Assembly: GCA_009733715.1 (NCBI GenBank)
Contig: WMKJ01000138.1
Span: 1-27,467 of the forward strand
Direction of reading: 5' to 3'
Length of the DNA: 27,467 nucleotides
DNA from: Herpomyces periplanetae
Taxonomy: Eukaryota > Ascomycota > Laboulbeniomycetes > Herpomycetales > Herpomycetaceae
The position numbers and the translations under genes were made by a program. How positions within the stretch are numbered: the stretch's first letter is position 1; every line of letters starts with the position of its first letter. The notes under the pieces were generated by a model, which had not been told where the DNA came from, ran no database searches, and saw only the letters and a list, made by a program, of their open reading frames with translations. Shown here piece after piece: positions 1-12,800 of this stretch.

Positions 1-1726
1 CTTACCGCTGTACTGCATCTTTATCACTCACTCGGCTTTTTTCTAACCGTTTACAAGGTTCCACTACCGTACTATCGTCAAAATTTCCAGCTACATCCCG
101 GTGTTAACTTCAACCAACAATCCATCTATCCACCATCTCCCGTGTAAATTCCACACCTTCAGCCTAGTTTGCTTGTACATTAAAATTAGCCTATCCTTTG
201 TTATGCCAGTTTATAAATACTAACAAAACATTCTTTTACTCCCCCCCCCCGCCCATCCTTTGACTCTCATATTCTAATACCGTATCCAAGTGGTTATTAT
301 CTTTTTTTGCTAAAGTGAAAATACCTCCTTTCTCAGCTTCCCCTGTCGATCACTCTTCGTCAATTTGTATGCAACACCATCACTCTACGTTGCTCTCCCG
401 GTTCTCGCCTGCTTTTTACACGTTTGAAACGCTTACCACCTGGTTCATCCACCTACCCATCCTCCGGTAAATATATTGCAGAATCTTCTCTTTGGTAACT
501 CCATCCACTTCTTTTCCCGCCCCCGCGCTCAACGTTAACTATTCTAATCCAATTCCCATCTTCCTCTCTCAAACTAACATCTCCTGGCCCCCTTTCAATT
601 AAGTAGCTCCTAGTTAAAACGCTCCCCAAGTCGCACACCGTCCCACGCTGACGCACTAAGCCTTAAACCATAACTTTCTTTCAGGTGGATTTTCCCCTCT
701 CTTTCTGACCTGACTGAAATTCTTCCGTTTGCGGTTGAGTTTGTACATGTGCATGCATTTACACTTGCACTTTTAATGGACCCATGTTTGTCGGCTTATT
801 TATGTATACACTCCTGATCGCTCTCCTCTTCACTTCTCCGCCATCCTCCCTTTCTCCTCATCCCTTGCGCTACTCTAAAATACAAAAACTCAAACGGTCA
901 TTCCCTCCCAGTTAATTTCTCGTAAACTGTGTATCACTACTCCATGGGTATAATGATTCCAAAATTTCCCGCATTCTCTCAACCAAGTTTCACGACAAAC
1001 CTGATGCATAGCTGTAACACATTATGTACATGCGCATTGATTCTATGCGATCCTTAGTCGTCCCATTACACATTTACAACTACCCACACACACCCCTATA
1101 CACCTCCTAGTGTGTACACGTTGTCCTTTTTGGCTACTTTAAAAACACCTATACCCTATTTCGCCCATGCTTAATCGCTTCCTACTGTTAACATTGGATA
1201 TAATCATACGCGCCCCGCGTTCTCTTCACTGAACGTTTCGTCGTAAACATACCCGTAAACCCTCGCCATCATTTACTCGCACCCTTTAATGCCATCAAAC
1301 ATACGTACATACGTGGTAATCTAATAAATTAATATCCTATCTATGCTCCCTCTGCACAAGTTAAACATGCGCATAACGTAGCATTTAGCTCGGATACTCA
1401 CATACATATAATTAACATATTTATCTACCAAACTTACCACTCAACTCAGGACATAGTAAACGTTGCTCTTTTATCCCAAAGACAGATCTCCCATCCTCCG
1501 TAGGTTTTATGGTTATCGGTGCTCACCTCAGTTAACGTAGTACGCCGTTATGTTGGAGTTAGCGCAGCGTATAAAGTGTTACCGTTCCCCACTGTTCCTT
1601 CAATATCGCTTTACACAGCCTGGACGAACAGGCTATGAAAGGATCAGTCTAACGATCCACCTAAAAAAGGTTCCCAACACGACTACGTGGGACATTGGGT
1701 ATAACAATTGCGGTTTAACACGTTCA
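1..1726. other. intergenic, no convincing gene
   Basis: No long ATG-started frame is present on either strand. The + strand is pyrimidine-rich to about 900, with a run of ten C at 241-250. From about 900 to 1726 it is mixed and AT-richer, with scattered ACATAC/ATGTAC-type words. At the left edge the minus strand reads a possible 13-base first exon (6-18) followed by GTAAG at 1-5; this is reported as a weak finding and not as a gene. No tRNA B-box-like word was found. Confidence 0.6.
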
Positions 1727-1817
1727 GCACATGTGCATGTGCATGTGCATGCGTATGCGTATGCGTATGCGTATGCGTGTACGTGTACGTGTACGTGTGC
1801 GTGTGCGTGTGCGTGCA
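1727..1817. repeat. 91-bp alternating purine-pyrimidine hexamer microsatellite
   Basis: Every base from 1727 to 1817 alternates purine and pyrimidine without a break. The core is four successive hexamer blocks: (ATGTGC)3 at 1731-1748, (ATGCGT)5 at 1749-1778, (GTACGT)3 at 1779-1796 and (GTGCGT)3 at 1797-1814. Neighbouring blocks differ by one or two transitions per unit, which suggests expansion in waves. Such tracts are the classical Z-DNA-prone type. Frames that cross it give artificial His-Val, Ala-Tyr and Cys-Thr repeats. Confidence 0.95.
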
Positions 1818-3359
1818 AGAATCATGTTGGCCAAAGCAGCATGTGGCAGGAACATTTAGAATATGATGAACATCTGTACCGGCGCATACAAGCAGAGGTG
1901 CATGTGCCACGGTGCACTGTGATCATGTAGGGTAAGTTTGCCCGGGACGCGCTCGGTTCACCTGGTCACAAACAGGCTCAATACCACGATTTGATCGTAT
2001 CGTTGAACTGAACCTGCAGCAAGCGGGTAAAGCAGTCGACTACAAGATTAAGTATACAGTAAAAATATCACTGAAAAAAAAACTGTTATAAATAACTTTA
2101 CCATTATCTGTTTTGACTCTAAATGTGAATAAAGAAGTGTATATAGCTAGAAATTTACGTATACCAAGTATTATACGGCTCGTGTGTATGCGACATTCGT
2201 GCTCCACATTCCCGTCGTACGCAAGTCCTCATATACGGTAAACGAAGAATAGTATATGCCGAGAATAAACCCTAAATTGACAAGATCATGCACGATAAGC
2301 TGGTATAAACAGAAATTTACTTCATACAAGCCATACCGTGCTGCTTGCTGCCAGTGTCTTGTTTGTATTTCAGCCCAATACTTTTCAATTACTACACGAA
2401 AAGTGTGCACTAATATTAGCTACACAGGGATAGTTTAAAGACTAATTTGCTACTAGGTTAGCACAAGTGTAATTCCAGCAAGGGAGTAAATAATAATGGT
2501 GAAGTTTAACCGAATCATAGCCGCCATTTATAACATTGCTAAGAGAACAAGCGGAAGCGTGGTAAATTACAATTCAGCATGATTAAATAGGTATATCGTA
2601 GGGTGGTGGTTATGGCGGCGATGGCGACGGCGACGGCACAAGCGACAACGACGACCAGGACGAGGACGACGGTTACAGTATAGAAAAAAGATAATAATAC
2701 GTGAAAGACGGTACAGGGGTAGTCAATGTCTAAGACAAGATAACTACCGGTTATGTTGGGTGTAGCGTATCCCGTTTATCGTCGTGATCACTTTACTGAG
2801 ACGGTAGTGCGCATATTTACTGGGATTAAGTTATGTTTCAAACAGCACAACCACCAGCGTAAAAACAACGAGTAAGAAGGTTGACGTAGCCGAATCATTG
2901 TTATGGGTACAAAATGAGTTTGCGCAACACCATAAAATCAATCCACGTACCATTAACGCGCAATTCCGAAATGTGAAGGGTAAAATGGCCGCCCGACCAG
3001 CGACCAACGAAGCCAATTCTGCTTTGTTTACACCCAAAAACTCTGGTAAGTGTATTAGTAGGGATTTGTTAAAACCCACTAATACATTTTGGCCGACGTT
3101 TATCCGAAAGGGACAACTGCCACAATTACGAGGGACGGGAATGGTGGATTGGACTAGGATTATGGGACAAATGGGAAAGCGAAAGATAAGAGATACAAGG
3201 TGGTTAATTAACTTTATCGGCGCAAGTAAGTAAATAGGTAAGTATAGAAATGGATTGGCGGATAAGCGGATAGATGGGTGTATTTATGACGAAAGCCTGT
3301 CAACTAGACTACCAATGCACATAAGCGGACTAATCATTCAACTCACTCAAACAACTAAC
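1818..3359. other. intergenic, only weak coding hints
   Basis: Mostly AT-rich unique sequence. A GGC/GAC-rich trinucleotide patch lies at 2602-2673. Two weak coding hints occur: a possible two-exon peptide at 2496-2694, and an unbroken + frame at 2808-3233 whose first ATG is at 2985 (82 codons). Neither shows a recognisable domain, so neither is called a gene here. Confidence 0.5.
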
Positions 3360-3859
3360 CGTAAACCCTTACATCCCGTGAACTAATTTCCAATCTCATC
3401 TCATTCCATTCCCTTCTTCCTTCTCTCTATCATTCATCTATCTTGCTCTCTCCATCCCTTTCGTTCGTTTGTTCATTCTTTTCCTCATTCATTTATCCAC
3501 CTCTCCATCTATCTACCCACCTTTCCATTCATTCGTTCATTCGTTCGTTCGTTCATTCATTCATTCATTCTTTCATCCATCCTCCCTTCTCCCCTCCTAC
3601 TCTCTTCCATTCAATCTCACTTTTTAACTTCTCTTTACCTTTTCCTTACATCCCTAGTTCATTTCCACCTTCCTTTTTCCCCCGTTCATCCCATCGTTAA
3701 CCCATTTGGCCTTTTTGTCACCTCCTTCATCTCCCCTTCCCTACTAGCTCTATATCTCTCTCTCCTCTTTTCTCACTCTCTCCCTATATCCTTCCCTTTA
3801 CCATCTACCTTTCCATTCACTCTCCATATCCTTTTCGCCGCCTCTCATGGCTTCCACTC
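3360..3859 (+). promoter_or_regulatory. pyrimidine-rich promoter/5' leader of the giant glycosyltransferase
   Basis: About 500 bases directly before the start codon are strongly C/T-rich on the coding strand, with few G. Pyrimidine tracts before the transcription start are common in fungal promoters, and RPB1 in this window has a similar stretch upstream. No TATA box was seen close to the start. The exact transcription start cannot be read from the sequence. Confidence 0.5.
3527..3574 (+). repeat. (DTTC)12 tetranucleotide microsatellite
   Basis: Twelve uninterrupted four-base units of ATTC, GTTC or TTTC lie within the pyrimidine-rich promoter, about 290 bases before the start of the giant gene. 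Degenerate copies extend upstream to about 3440. Confidence 0.9.
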
Positions 3860-3876
3860 ATGGCAATAATACATAA
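3847..3876 (+). other. nine-codon uORF overlapping the start of the giant gene
   Basis: An ATG at 3847 opens nine codons and stops with TAA at 3874-3876, so it overlaps the main ATG (3860) in another frame. Both ATGs have almost the same context (C at -3, G at +4). A ribosome that starts at the first would therefore run past the main start. It matters only if transcription begins upstream of 3847, which is unknown. Confidence 0.4.
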
Positions 3877-6800
3877 AATCATCCCTTTCCCCGCCGGCGT
3901 CTTCTTTCCAACATGGTGGCAATACGTCCTTGTCACCGTGATCGCCACTGGTGTACTCGTCGGCTCATTCTCAATCCTCGGGATCGCCGTTAATCGCCTC
4001 CTTGCTCGCTACCATGCTCGAATTTCCACCGATAAACTTGACAAGTCCGTCCTAGCTCAAATCGCCGCTCTACAATCGTCCACTCGTCCCTTCCGGGCTC
4101 ATCTAAGGCCTTCCCCCCCTAAGCCTTCGTCTTTTGATGTTTACCTCGGCTCTTTTCCCTCTCCTTCCGCCCCCGATAGCGATCATCTACGTATTCTATC
4201 CCAGTCGCAATTACTAATTTTGGATCCTCTCCAACCCGGTGTCCTAGATTTAGTTGAATCGCCTTACTATCCTAAAGCTACCCGTATCGTCGCCAGATAC
4301 GATCTTTCTCAACACGCTCCCAAAGATGCCTCCCGTCCCGCTACCTGGGTATCTGTACGCTCCATCGCCCGTGATCTAGTTCATTCCCTTTTTCAAGCCG
4401 TCGATCGTTCAATCCATCGGCCCGGCTTCGCTTCCGCTTTCACTGGCATTTTACTAGCCGGTTGGGATGGTCTTGCTACCGCCCCTTTAATAGATCAGCT
4501 CACTACTCTATTCACTCATCTCGGCTTCGAAGTTTACCTTGAAATTTCCCCCCCTCAATTTTTATCCGGTATAGGTGTCCCCGACTTCTCTACCCTTGCC
4601 GGTATCGTCATCCGAAATGCCACAATCCTTCCCGATGGTCAACCTCGCGACTTCTTCGCCATGGAAAATATGAAATCTACCGTTAAAGCTTTCGTCTCCC
4701 AGGCTTGCTTACGCCCTTTCATCGTTTTAATGTGGGAAACCGTCGAAGACAATGCTCATCTTTCTCACGCTGTGCTACGCAGAAGCTTCGGTTGGATATC
4801 ATACCATGGCGGTGTCCCTTACGTTAATCCAATGTCGGCCCTTACGGATCCCTCCCAAAACCACCCCGTGTCAGAACCCCTCGGCGCTTTTAGATGGCTC
4901 AAGGAACCGCCAATTATGGATTTACATCAAACTTTCCGTGATTGCTACCGCGTTTCTCCTGTTCCCCTAACCATCGCTTCTAACTTCTCCTCCCTTCTCC
5001 CTCTAATCCCCTCACTTTACTCCGTAATTTCGGCTCTTGAAAAGGAACCTCCCCAGCAATTGCTCCCTGCTCCAACCGATTCCAACGCTGAAACTCGTAT
5101 CACTACTCTTCTCAATCATGCCAACCACAATTTAAACCCTCCCCCAAATTACTCTTCTATGGTGCCCTCGTCTGGCCCCGCACCCCCTCCATCTTCTTCA
5201 TCTGGTAGCCACAAGTCCTTCGCTTGGCTCAACATGTCAGAGCGTTCCCCACATCATCCCCTCTCCGTATCTCACCTTGGCTTTGATTTCACCTCACTCG
5301 GTTGTTTTCCCATCGGTTTTGACGTAACTCGGGCTGATTTCCAAAAACTCGTCAAATCTCAAGTTCGCATGCGTAACTTGGAACTTTTGGACAGAATACC
5401 TGCTCATGAATTAATCCGCTTAGCCCATCGACTACGTGAATTTGTTACCCACGCTGAGTCCGCTTCCCCTCCTCTCCCCCACCCTATTGCTCGTGCTCTA
5501 CACGATCTCGTTGATTCCCTAAACGCCGCCGATAACACCAATGATGAACCTGTTCAACTTTACCTTGGCTTAGATTCCGGCTTCTCCCTACCCTCCGGTG
5601 CTCGCTTCTGGGGTGTCTACCACCAAGATTGGAGTACCGGCTCGTTTCTCTTATTCGTTTCAAAGAAAACTTGCGACTTACTATCCGTTATTATCCATAC
5701 ATTTTTGTCCAGTCGTCATTTCGTCCGTTATCAATGCTTTCTCGTTGAGTCCATGTACTGGAAGTTCGCCTCCCACTCCGCATCCTTACACCCTCGTTTA
5801 TTACAGGATCTCCGCTTGTTAACTCCCGCTGAAATCATCTTGCTACTTCAGCACCTCAAACTATCCTACCCTTCCTCCGATTGTCCACTAGTCCACCACA
5901 TTCAATTGCTTAGTCAAGATATCCTCCTGACTGAGCCTTCTTTTCAGCAATTGAAGGAACTCGGAACCATTGAATACTTACGTGGAACAATCTCCGTTGA
6001 ACGTCTTATCGAATCCCGACTGGCCTGGTACAGAACCCAAACTGATTACTGTTTAGATCTGGAAACCACCATACAATTGTTCAGCGAAGTTGACTACGCT
6101 TTCCAATATGCTCTCGAGAACTCACGTCAAGATATCCTCGATCTTTTCCAGACCACGTTACAAAATATGTTCCAGCGGTGTTCACAAGCTTCCCGAGAAG
6201 CCCAACAACGTTCTTCTCAACAACGGGGCCCTCCCTCTCCCTCTTATTCCGAGTCATCCCCACCATCCCCAACACTATCTTCTCTCCCTTCCAGTGCATC
6301 GTCCTCACCGACGTCATACTCGCCATCTCATCTGACTTCTTCTCAGTCTGGTCCACCCTCACCGGTTCTAGACGCTTATGCTAATTTACTTGCTTTTGCC
6401 ATATTTTGTGCCGCGCGAAAGCATGCTTTCACTGAAGTTTACATTGAAGTGTCCGATCGAAATCCCCTATTTAACGAGTTTTCGGATCAAAGTGCTGCCT
6501 TAGCTGAACTATTCGCCCTCGGGTCCCGATGTGAGGCTTATTTCGATATAATGCCTAACCAAATTGGAAAACTACTATCTGAGCGTCATAGGATCCATTA
6601 CATGAAACCGGAAAATCAACCTCCTCTCTGGATAGATAATGCACCCGCTTTCTCTTCCGTATATGCGGCTGCCCAAACTGATATTGATCCTTCACAGGAT
6701 AAAGCTTCATTACCAAAATTGAAGCGATTCACATTTTTGTCTGTGTTTGCCTTTCCTGCACTAGTTGACATCGTATTGCTTACTACCACGGGTCATGGGC

Positions 6801-9800
6801 TTTATCTTAGCGCCTATATGCGAAAAAATGAACAACAAAATGCTACGCTGGCGTTAATGATTTCACTTTTACTTTCCGGTGCTATAGGAACGTGGATATC
6901 AATTGGCGGCACTTATTACTTATCTTCTATGGCTTTTTCAGCGGCTAATATGTTCATACTTACGCGATTAATTGGTGGGTTAGCCTTTACACTGTTAGTA
7001 GGTGTACTAGGGTTCGTAATATTGTGCATACTTGAGTCAGTTAAAAATGGAGCCGTATTCTTTTTTTATTTGTTTGCTCTGACGGCCTACCTCTCAATTC
7101 TCGCCGCCATATCCACTTACCAGTTTCCAGGGTCGGATTTTTTGAACGGAAGATTGGTAATCATATCCTTAATTCCCGTCCTTTTCGTTACACCAGTTAT
7201 TACAACTTTCGTGCCGAACTACGACCTGCTTATTTACCTGATTGTGTTGTTCATATTCATATTTCTTCTTATGCTCGGGCTTCGCCGAGTTGTCGCACAA
7301 TGGGTGGCGTGGTACTCTCACGTTCGCACAGTGGATGACCAGGCTGTTAAAAATTGGTACATTTATAATGTTGCAAATGGCTCGCCTGATACTTTCAAAG
7401 GCTTAACCGCACCGGCTGCTCTTAACTTGGCTCGTGTCGCACTCTATAAGGCTGTGAAAGCCGAACGACGTCGACCGTTTTGGCGTCGGTCACGCGCCGA
7501 TGGCTTAGTTCGTGATTTAGCTCGTTCATGGGACTCCACTCTTTTCTTGTTAAACTGGTACTGTTCTCTTACAGATGTTCGCCGTCCAATGCCATACAGC
7601 TCTACTTGGAATATAGAAGTTCGCGTGGCCTACGATACACTTCAGCAGAATCAAAAAGGTATTCGTTTACATAACGCTTTTATCCATTGGCGTAATGCAG
7701 GTGATGAAGTGGGCTGTGGTATACTTTATTTCATTGTAGCCTTACTAGATCGGTGGATTGAACTCTTCTTTGGTGGACCCTTGGTTGGATTATCGGCCAA
7801 TCTTAATAAAACTCTCCGCTTCTCCACTGGGTTTGGATTGGCATATTACTTAATTGGTGCCGTTTTACTCGATTACAAGGCACAACATTTACATCATGCC
7901 GCTCAAAAGGCTACGCCTGTGTCAATTAGCTCCAATGAACTAATGTACACGGCTTTGTTACGTGACTCTCGTTTTAAGCGTAAGATTTATTGGACTACCC
8001 TACTAAGATTCCTCGGCGTACACTTTTACACCCTTGCTTTATCAGCGGCTCTGGTTTGGATTTTCGCAGGCGATGAATCAGAAGGCTTGATTATGTTTTT
8101 AGCCTACGTGGGTGCTTACTCTGGCCTTTTGTTTTACCAGTATAATAAGATCTTTTCCGGGCCGCATGCATTGGCTCCTCTCTTAATCGCCGTGACACTT
8201 GGCTTACCTGTGGGCATACTTCTGCGTTACTTTACGAGTCACTTTTTATACGTTAACGTTATTTCTTTGGCTCTAGCAACGTGGACAGCTGGTATACTCT
8301 CTATCAAGACTGCCAAACTTAGTTTGCCCAAGCGAATTGAGCCACTGGATAAGTCTGTTTCGGTAGAGTATCATGCCCATAGGGCCTCGGGCGTGGATCA
8401 AAACTGGAGTCAAGCGGAGTTGAAGGCAATTTTCAATGGTGCTCTAGCTGATGCTCCCCGTAAGCGGTTTCTCCTAACACCAGACACTCATCCCGGTTCG
8501 GAAATCCAGTTACTTCTGTTGTCTTGTGACCCGCACTCCTTGACAAAGTCTTGTGCTGCTGCATTTCCCTCTATTCAAACTATGTGCCGTCAGATAATTT
8601 CCCAATGGCAGCAAGAAAATATTATCCTTGAGTTGGTTCCCATGAGCACCGCGCTACCTTATGGAGCAAACATTACTGCTATTTCAAAATTTTCGGCCGG
8701 TCGCTTGCATATTTTAGTTGCCGCTGATGCATATCCCCGAGCTGTCACGGCTGGCGGCTATGGTGGAACTCAGAGTGGAATGCGGCATCTCACAGCAAGT
8801 TGTCGAGCAATAACGGAGATATTCTTACACGCTGCAGCTGAATTCTTTTTGAAAATGAGCCATGACCATGCTACAATTTTGGAGTCAATTTTGGTATGTC
8901 GTGTTGATAATGAAAAGGAGTTGCGCGAGAGCATGAAGCAGGCTGTTATACGAAATCGTTTTACAGGTGGAAGATTACTGAATATGATTGGTCTTGCTCG
9001 TAATGAGCTGTTGCGAATGCTCTGCTTTGGCTTGGAAGTTGACCTGAACTGGGATTCCCTTCCACTTGACGTGCGACGGGTTCTCCTGAAGCGTTGTCTT
9101 GGTGAAACTTTTGAAGTTTGTGAAGATGGCAGCGGACAAAATTCCGAAGAGTGGGAACAGCTTCAAAAAGTGGTAAGTGACCAAGGTGATGTAGACTTTG
9201 ACGTGGTAGTGGCACGTTATAATTTAGGCGTGCAAATTGCAATACGTGATTATAACTACTTCAAAAAAGCGTACTGCGGCTTGATGGGTAGTGGAGTTAA
9301 TAATGTCAATGGAATCGGTAATGTTGGGGGAAATGATTTAATGAATAAGGCACTTACTAGCTGCGGCTCGACGAATGGTGGAGGCTACTTTTTGGAGAAT
9401 GGGAACGGCGAGTTGATTGAGCGTGGCGGTAGAGATGATGCTGATGGTGGTGGGACGGGTAATGGTGAATTAATTTCTTCAGATGACTTGATATATTATG
9501 CAGTTCCAGAATCCAAGGGTAAGGATTCTTTAATGCGTCGGGTTTATTTAGCATTTAAACGGCCAATTTTCCGTGTATTTTATGCTCTAGGGACGGCAGC
9601 AAAATTTATCACAGTTGCCCCCATAGCCGATCCGGAATACCAGCGAGAGCTCGATTGCACATTAACAGGAATGCCATACATAATTACTGGTCCCACGGTA
9701 CTTTTGTTGACAAGTCTTTGGCAGTATGCTCGAATTGTTCAATCGATAACCTTACCGTTCTTTTTGTTTCATGGCCGCTCGGATGTACAAAAGCTCTGGA

Positions 9801-12800
9801 AAAGTATACGAGGTCCTACAACCACCCTTAAAGGCAGCCGCTTGATTATCACTAGTCATGAAAAAGTTTCAACAGCTTTTATTCACAAAGATGAATCCGG
9901 TGGATTCCATTTGTACCACTATAATGGGCAACACAAAACGGAACCTGACAGGTCAAAAGTTGTTTCAATTGGCACGTATGGACCAGATATGCGTTTACTT
10001 TCCCGCAAAGAATTTTCGAATGAAAAGTGTGTTAATGAATACATTTACGAGTATGCGAGCAAAAAGAAGTTTTATCGTAGTAAGGTATCCAAGGCAGGGA
10101 ATACTCGCATACCCTTATCTCGAATATGCGTCCGCGGCAATGATGATTCATCAGTCGTTCAGTATAACCACAAAGGATTCATGGAGAGTGGAAGCTATAT
10201 GCTTTCTAGTCACAATATGGTTCGGTTTAAATATCATTATCGTAAAAACGCCAAATTCAACGATGAACTTTTGCGAGCTGAATTCATTTTACCTCATATG
10301 TCGGTGAATGTTAGTTGGGCTGCCCCTCCCATACGACATGCATACAAGACTGAACGATGGATTCCCCATTCGCGTGTACGTGAAGCAACTTTTGTTCAAG
10401 GTGCAGATGTGTACGAAAGCATCTGGATCTACAACCATCAGTATCATCCCACAGTTATAACTAAGCTAAACGGCTTGCCAATTGAAACTCCTGACATGAT
10501 TCGTCATGATTGGCTTGGGCTACTCCGTAAACCCACGAAATGTGCATTTAGTAATGATAATCCACTTCTGGGTTTCAAGAGTATTGATTGCAACATTTTC
10601 AGGCGCATGTTTAAAATGAACACGTTCCGACAAGCGGTATCAACGTCAACCGAACGGAGTGAACTGTGGAAAGCTTGGAAGAACAGGACTAACTTTGACG
10701 GTGTTGTAATTCGATGGCTTGATGAGCAATTACTCCGTGAAGAGCCTGTTCTCCGACCCTACTGGAGGAAGCGAGATCGTGGCGCTCTAACCAAAGCTGA
10801 AGATTATCTTGCATTAAACGCTGATACTGTAACAGCTTGTGCCGAGCTAACCACTGACATTAGTGCTTGGACACCTTTGGCAATTCGAATCGGTGATTTG
10901 TTTAGCTTTGGTCAAGGTGGTGATGCTATACTTTATACCCGCACTCGTACCCTTCAAGATGATAGTGAAGATACGTTACATGTGATTGCTTCTGATACGG
11001 GAACATGGCCTAACGAAGGTGGTGGCGTTAGTGCGTGCCGACGTGACTTGATTAACAACCTGAGAACTATTAGATGGCATATGATTGTAGAATCTGCCAA
11101 TGACTTTGGATTTCCAAAGCACCAGACCGAAGAAAATGTTGAATCACTTAAGGTAATTCCACTTTGGGGACTGGATTTCATGGCTCCTATCCACGGAATG
11201 TTTTTCAATAAGCTAGACAGTGAGGTAGACCGAAGGTCTGTTAATACCAACATTAATGACATCAAGCGGAATTTTATTCCAACCTTAACAGCTCTAGTTA
11301 AAGGGGCCCGGGTCATTAATCCAACGTTGGCTGATATTGAACAATCTACCAGGGCTCTGCTAAACCTTAATACATACTTTCAGGATTCTCGACATTGGAA
11401 AGCTGTTTGGGAAAGTGAAATAGTCAAAAATATATGGCGACAATTGTGGCTATCGGACGATCTGTCCAATGCTAAATCACCCAGCGAATGGTTCAATACT
11501 GAACATCCTACCCTTAGCCATTTTGACAGCGCGCTCGAACTCTGGTTCCGATATTTATTCATATTTTCAATCCCGGTACCCGACAGAATGCCTTCCATTT
11601 ATCAAGCATCTCATCATAGTGTATCGGCATCTTATGGTATTGTTTGTAAAATAAAACGGAACTGTATTCTTCAGATTTGGGATCATGCGATTAGTTGGCG
11701 TGAAACTAACCTCTACCTTTCATCGGCCTTGTGTACCCTTCCTCCTTTTATTCGAAATTCACTCTTAGGATTGATGCGGTTGACCTCAATGCTCGTACTT
11801 CATCATGCTGATGTTGTATTGCCGTGCACTGATACGTTCAATCCTGGATGGGAAGTAGAAATTGGTACTTCCCAAGGTCAAATTGAACATCGGAACAAGT
11901 TCCGCCGGAAGATTGATCCCGTCGTTAATGGTATCACTGACATGCAAAAGTTTTCTCCTGTCACAGAAATTAAGACCAAAACTCCTACTGTTACGATGTT
12001 AAGTCACCTTTGGATGGCCAAAGATATCAAAACTGCGTTACTCGCTGCTGATATTATAATCAATGAATGGGGATTTAAAGATTATACACTTGATATCTAC
12101 GGTGCTTTGAATAAGGCTCCTATTTATTCATCAGAATGTCAAGAACTTATTGCCACAAAGTCCTTGTCTCCTAAAGTCAGCCTTAAAGGTACAGAGGACC
12201 CTAGTACCGTGCTTTCTACTACATGGTTGTTCCTGAATTCATCTATTTCTGAAGGATTACCACTCGCGCTTGGTGAAGCAGCTCTTACTGGTGCTCCTGT
12301 TGTTGCCACTGATGTCGGTGCTTCCCTTCGTGTTTTAACACATCCTGATACCGGTGAACGGTACAGCGAAGTAGTTGCTCCTAACGATCCGTATGCTCTT
12401 GCCCGGGCGCAAATTAACATTCTTGCTATGCTTGATCAATGGTCCAAATTCACGGATGATGATAATTTAACGTTGGATAAACCACCTCCCACTTTACCAG
12501 TTAAACCTACGAAGGATGATGTGGAATGGATTACTCGTCGTATCTACGAAAAAAGTGAGTATCGTCGTGCCTTGGGTATGAAGGCCCGAACTATTGTTCA
12601 GAAATCTTTCAGTGGATCTCGTTACCTTCGTGAGCACGAACAAATGCTTTGGATTGGTAAAGCTCAGTGGGAGGCGTTGGATCAAGTTCGTGCTAATATG
12701 AACGATCCTCAGTATCAAATGTCTGCTGCTGCAACATCCCAACAGTTACCGCTTGCCCACCAATCAATCTCCAGTTATATTACATCTCCCCATCACATTC

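Noticed and set aside
660-700. Splice-acceptor-like TTTCTTTCAG
   Set aside because: No open frame of useful length follows; pyrimidine-rich DNA makes such words by chance.
1550-1930. 126-codon + frame with His-Val, Ala-Tyr and Cys-Thr repeats, and antisense frames over it
   Set aside because: The length comes from the alternating hexamer microsatellite, which lacks stops in several frames; the flanks show no domain.
3443-3700. 85-codon Ser/His/Phe-rich + frame
   Set aside because: Translation of a pyrimidine-rich promoter and its tetranucleotide repeat.
10954-11316. 120-codon minus frame and other antisense frames within the giant gene
   Set aside because: Shadow frames opposite strongly conserved GT4 coding sequence.
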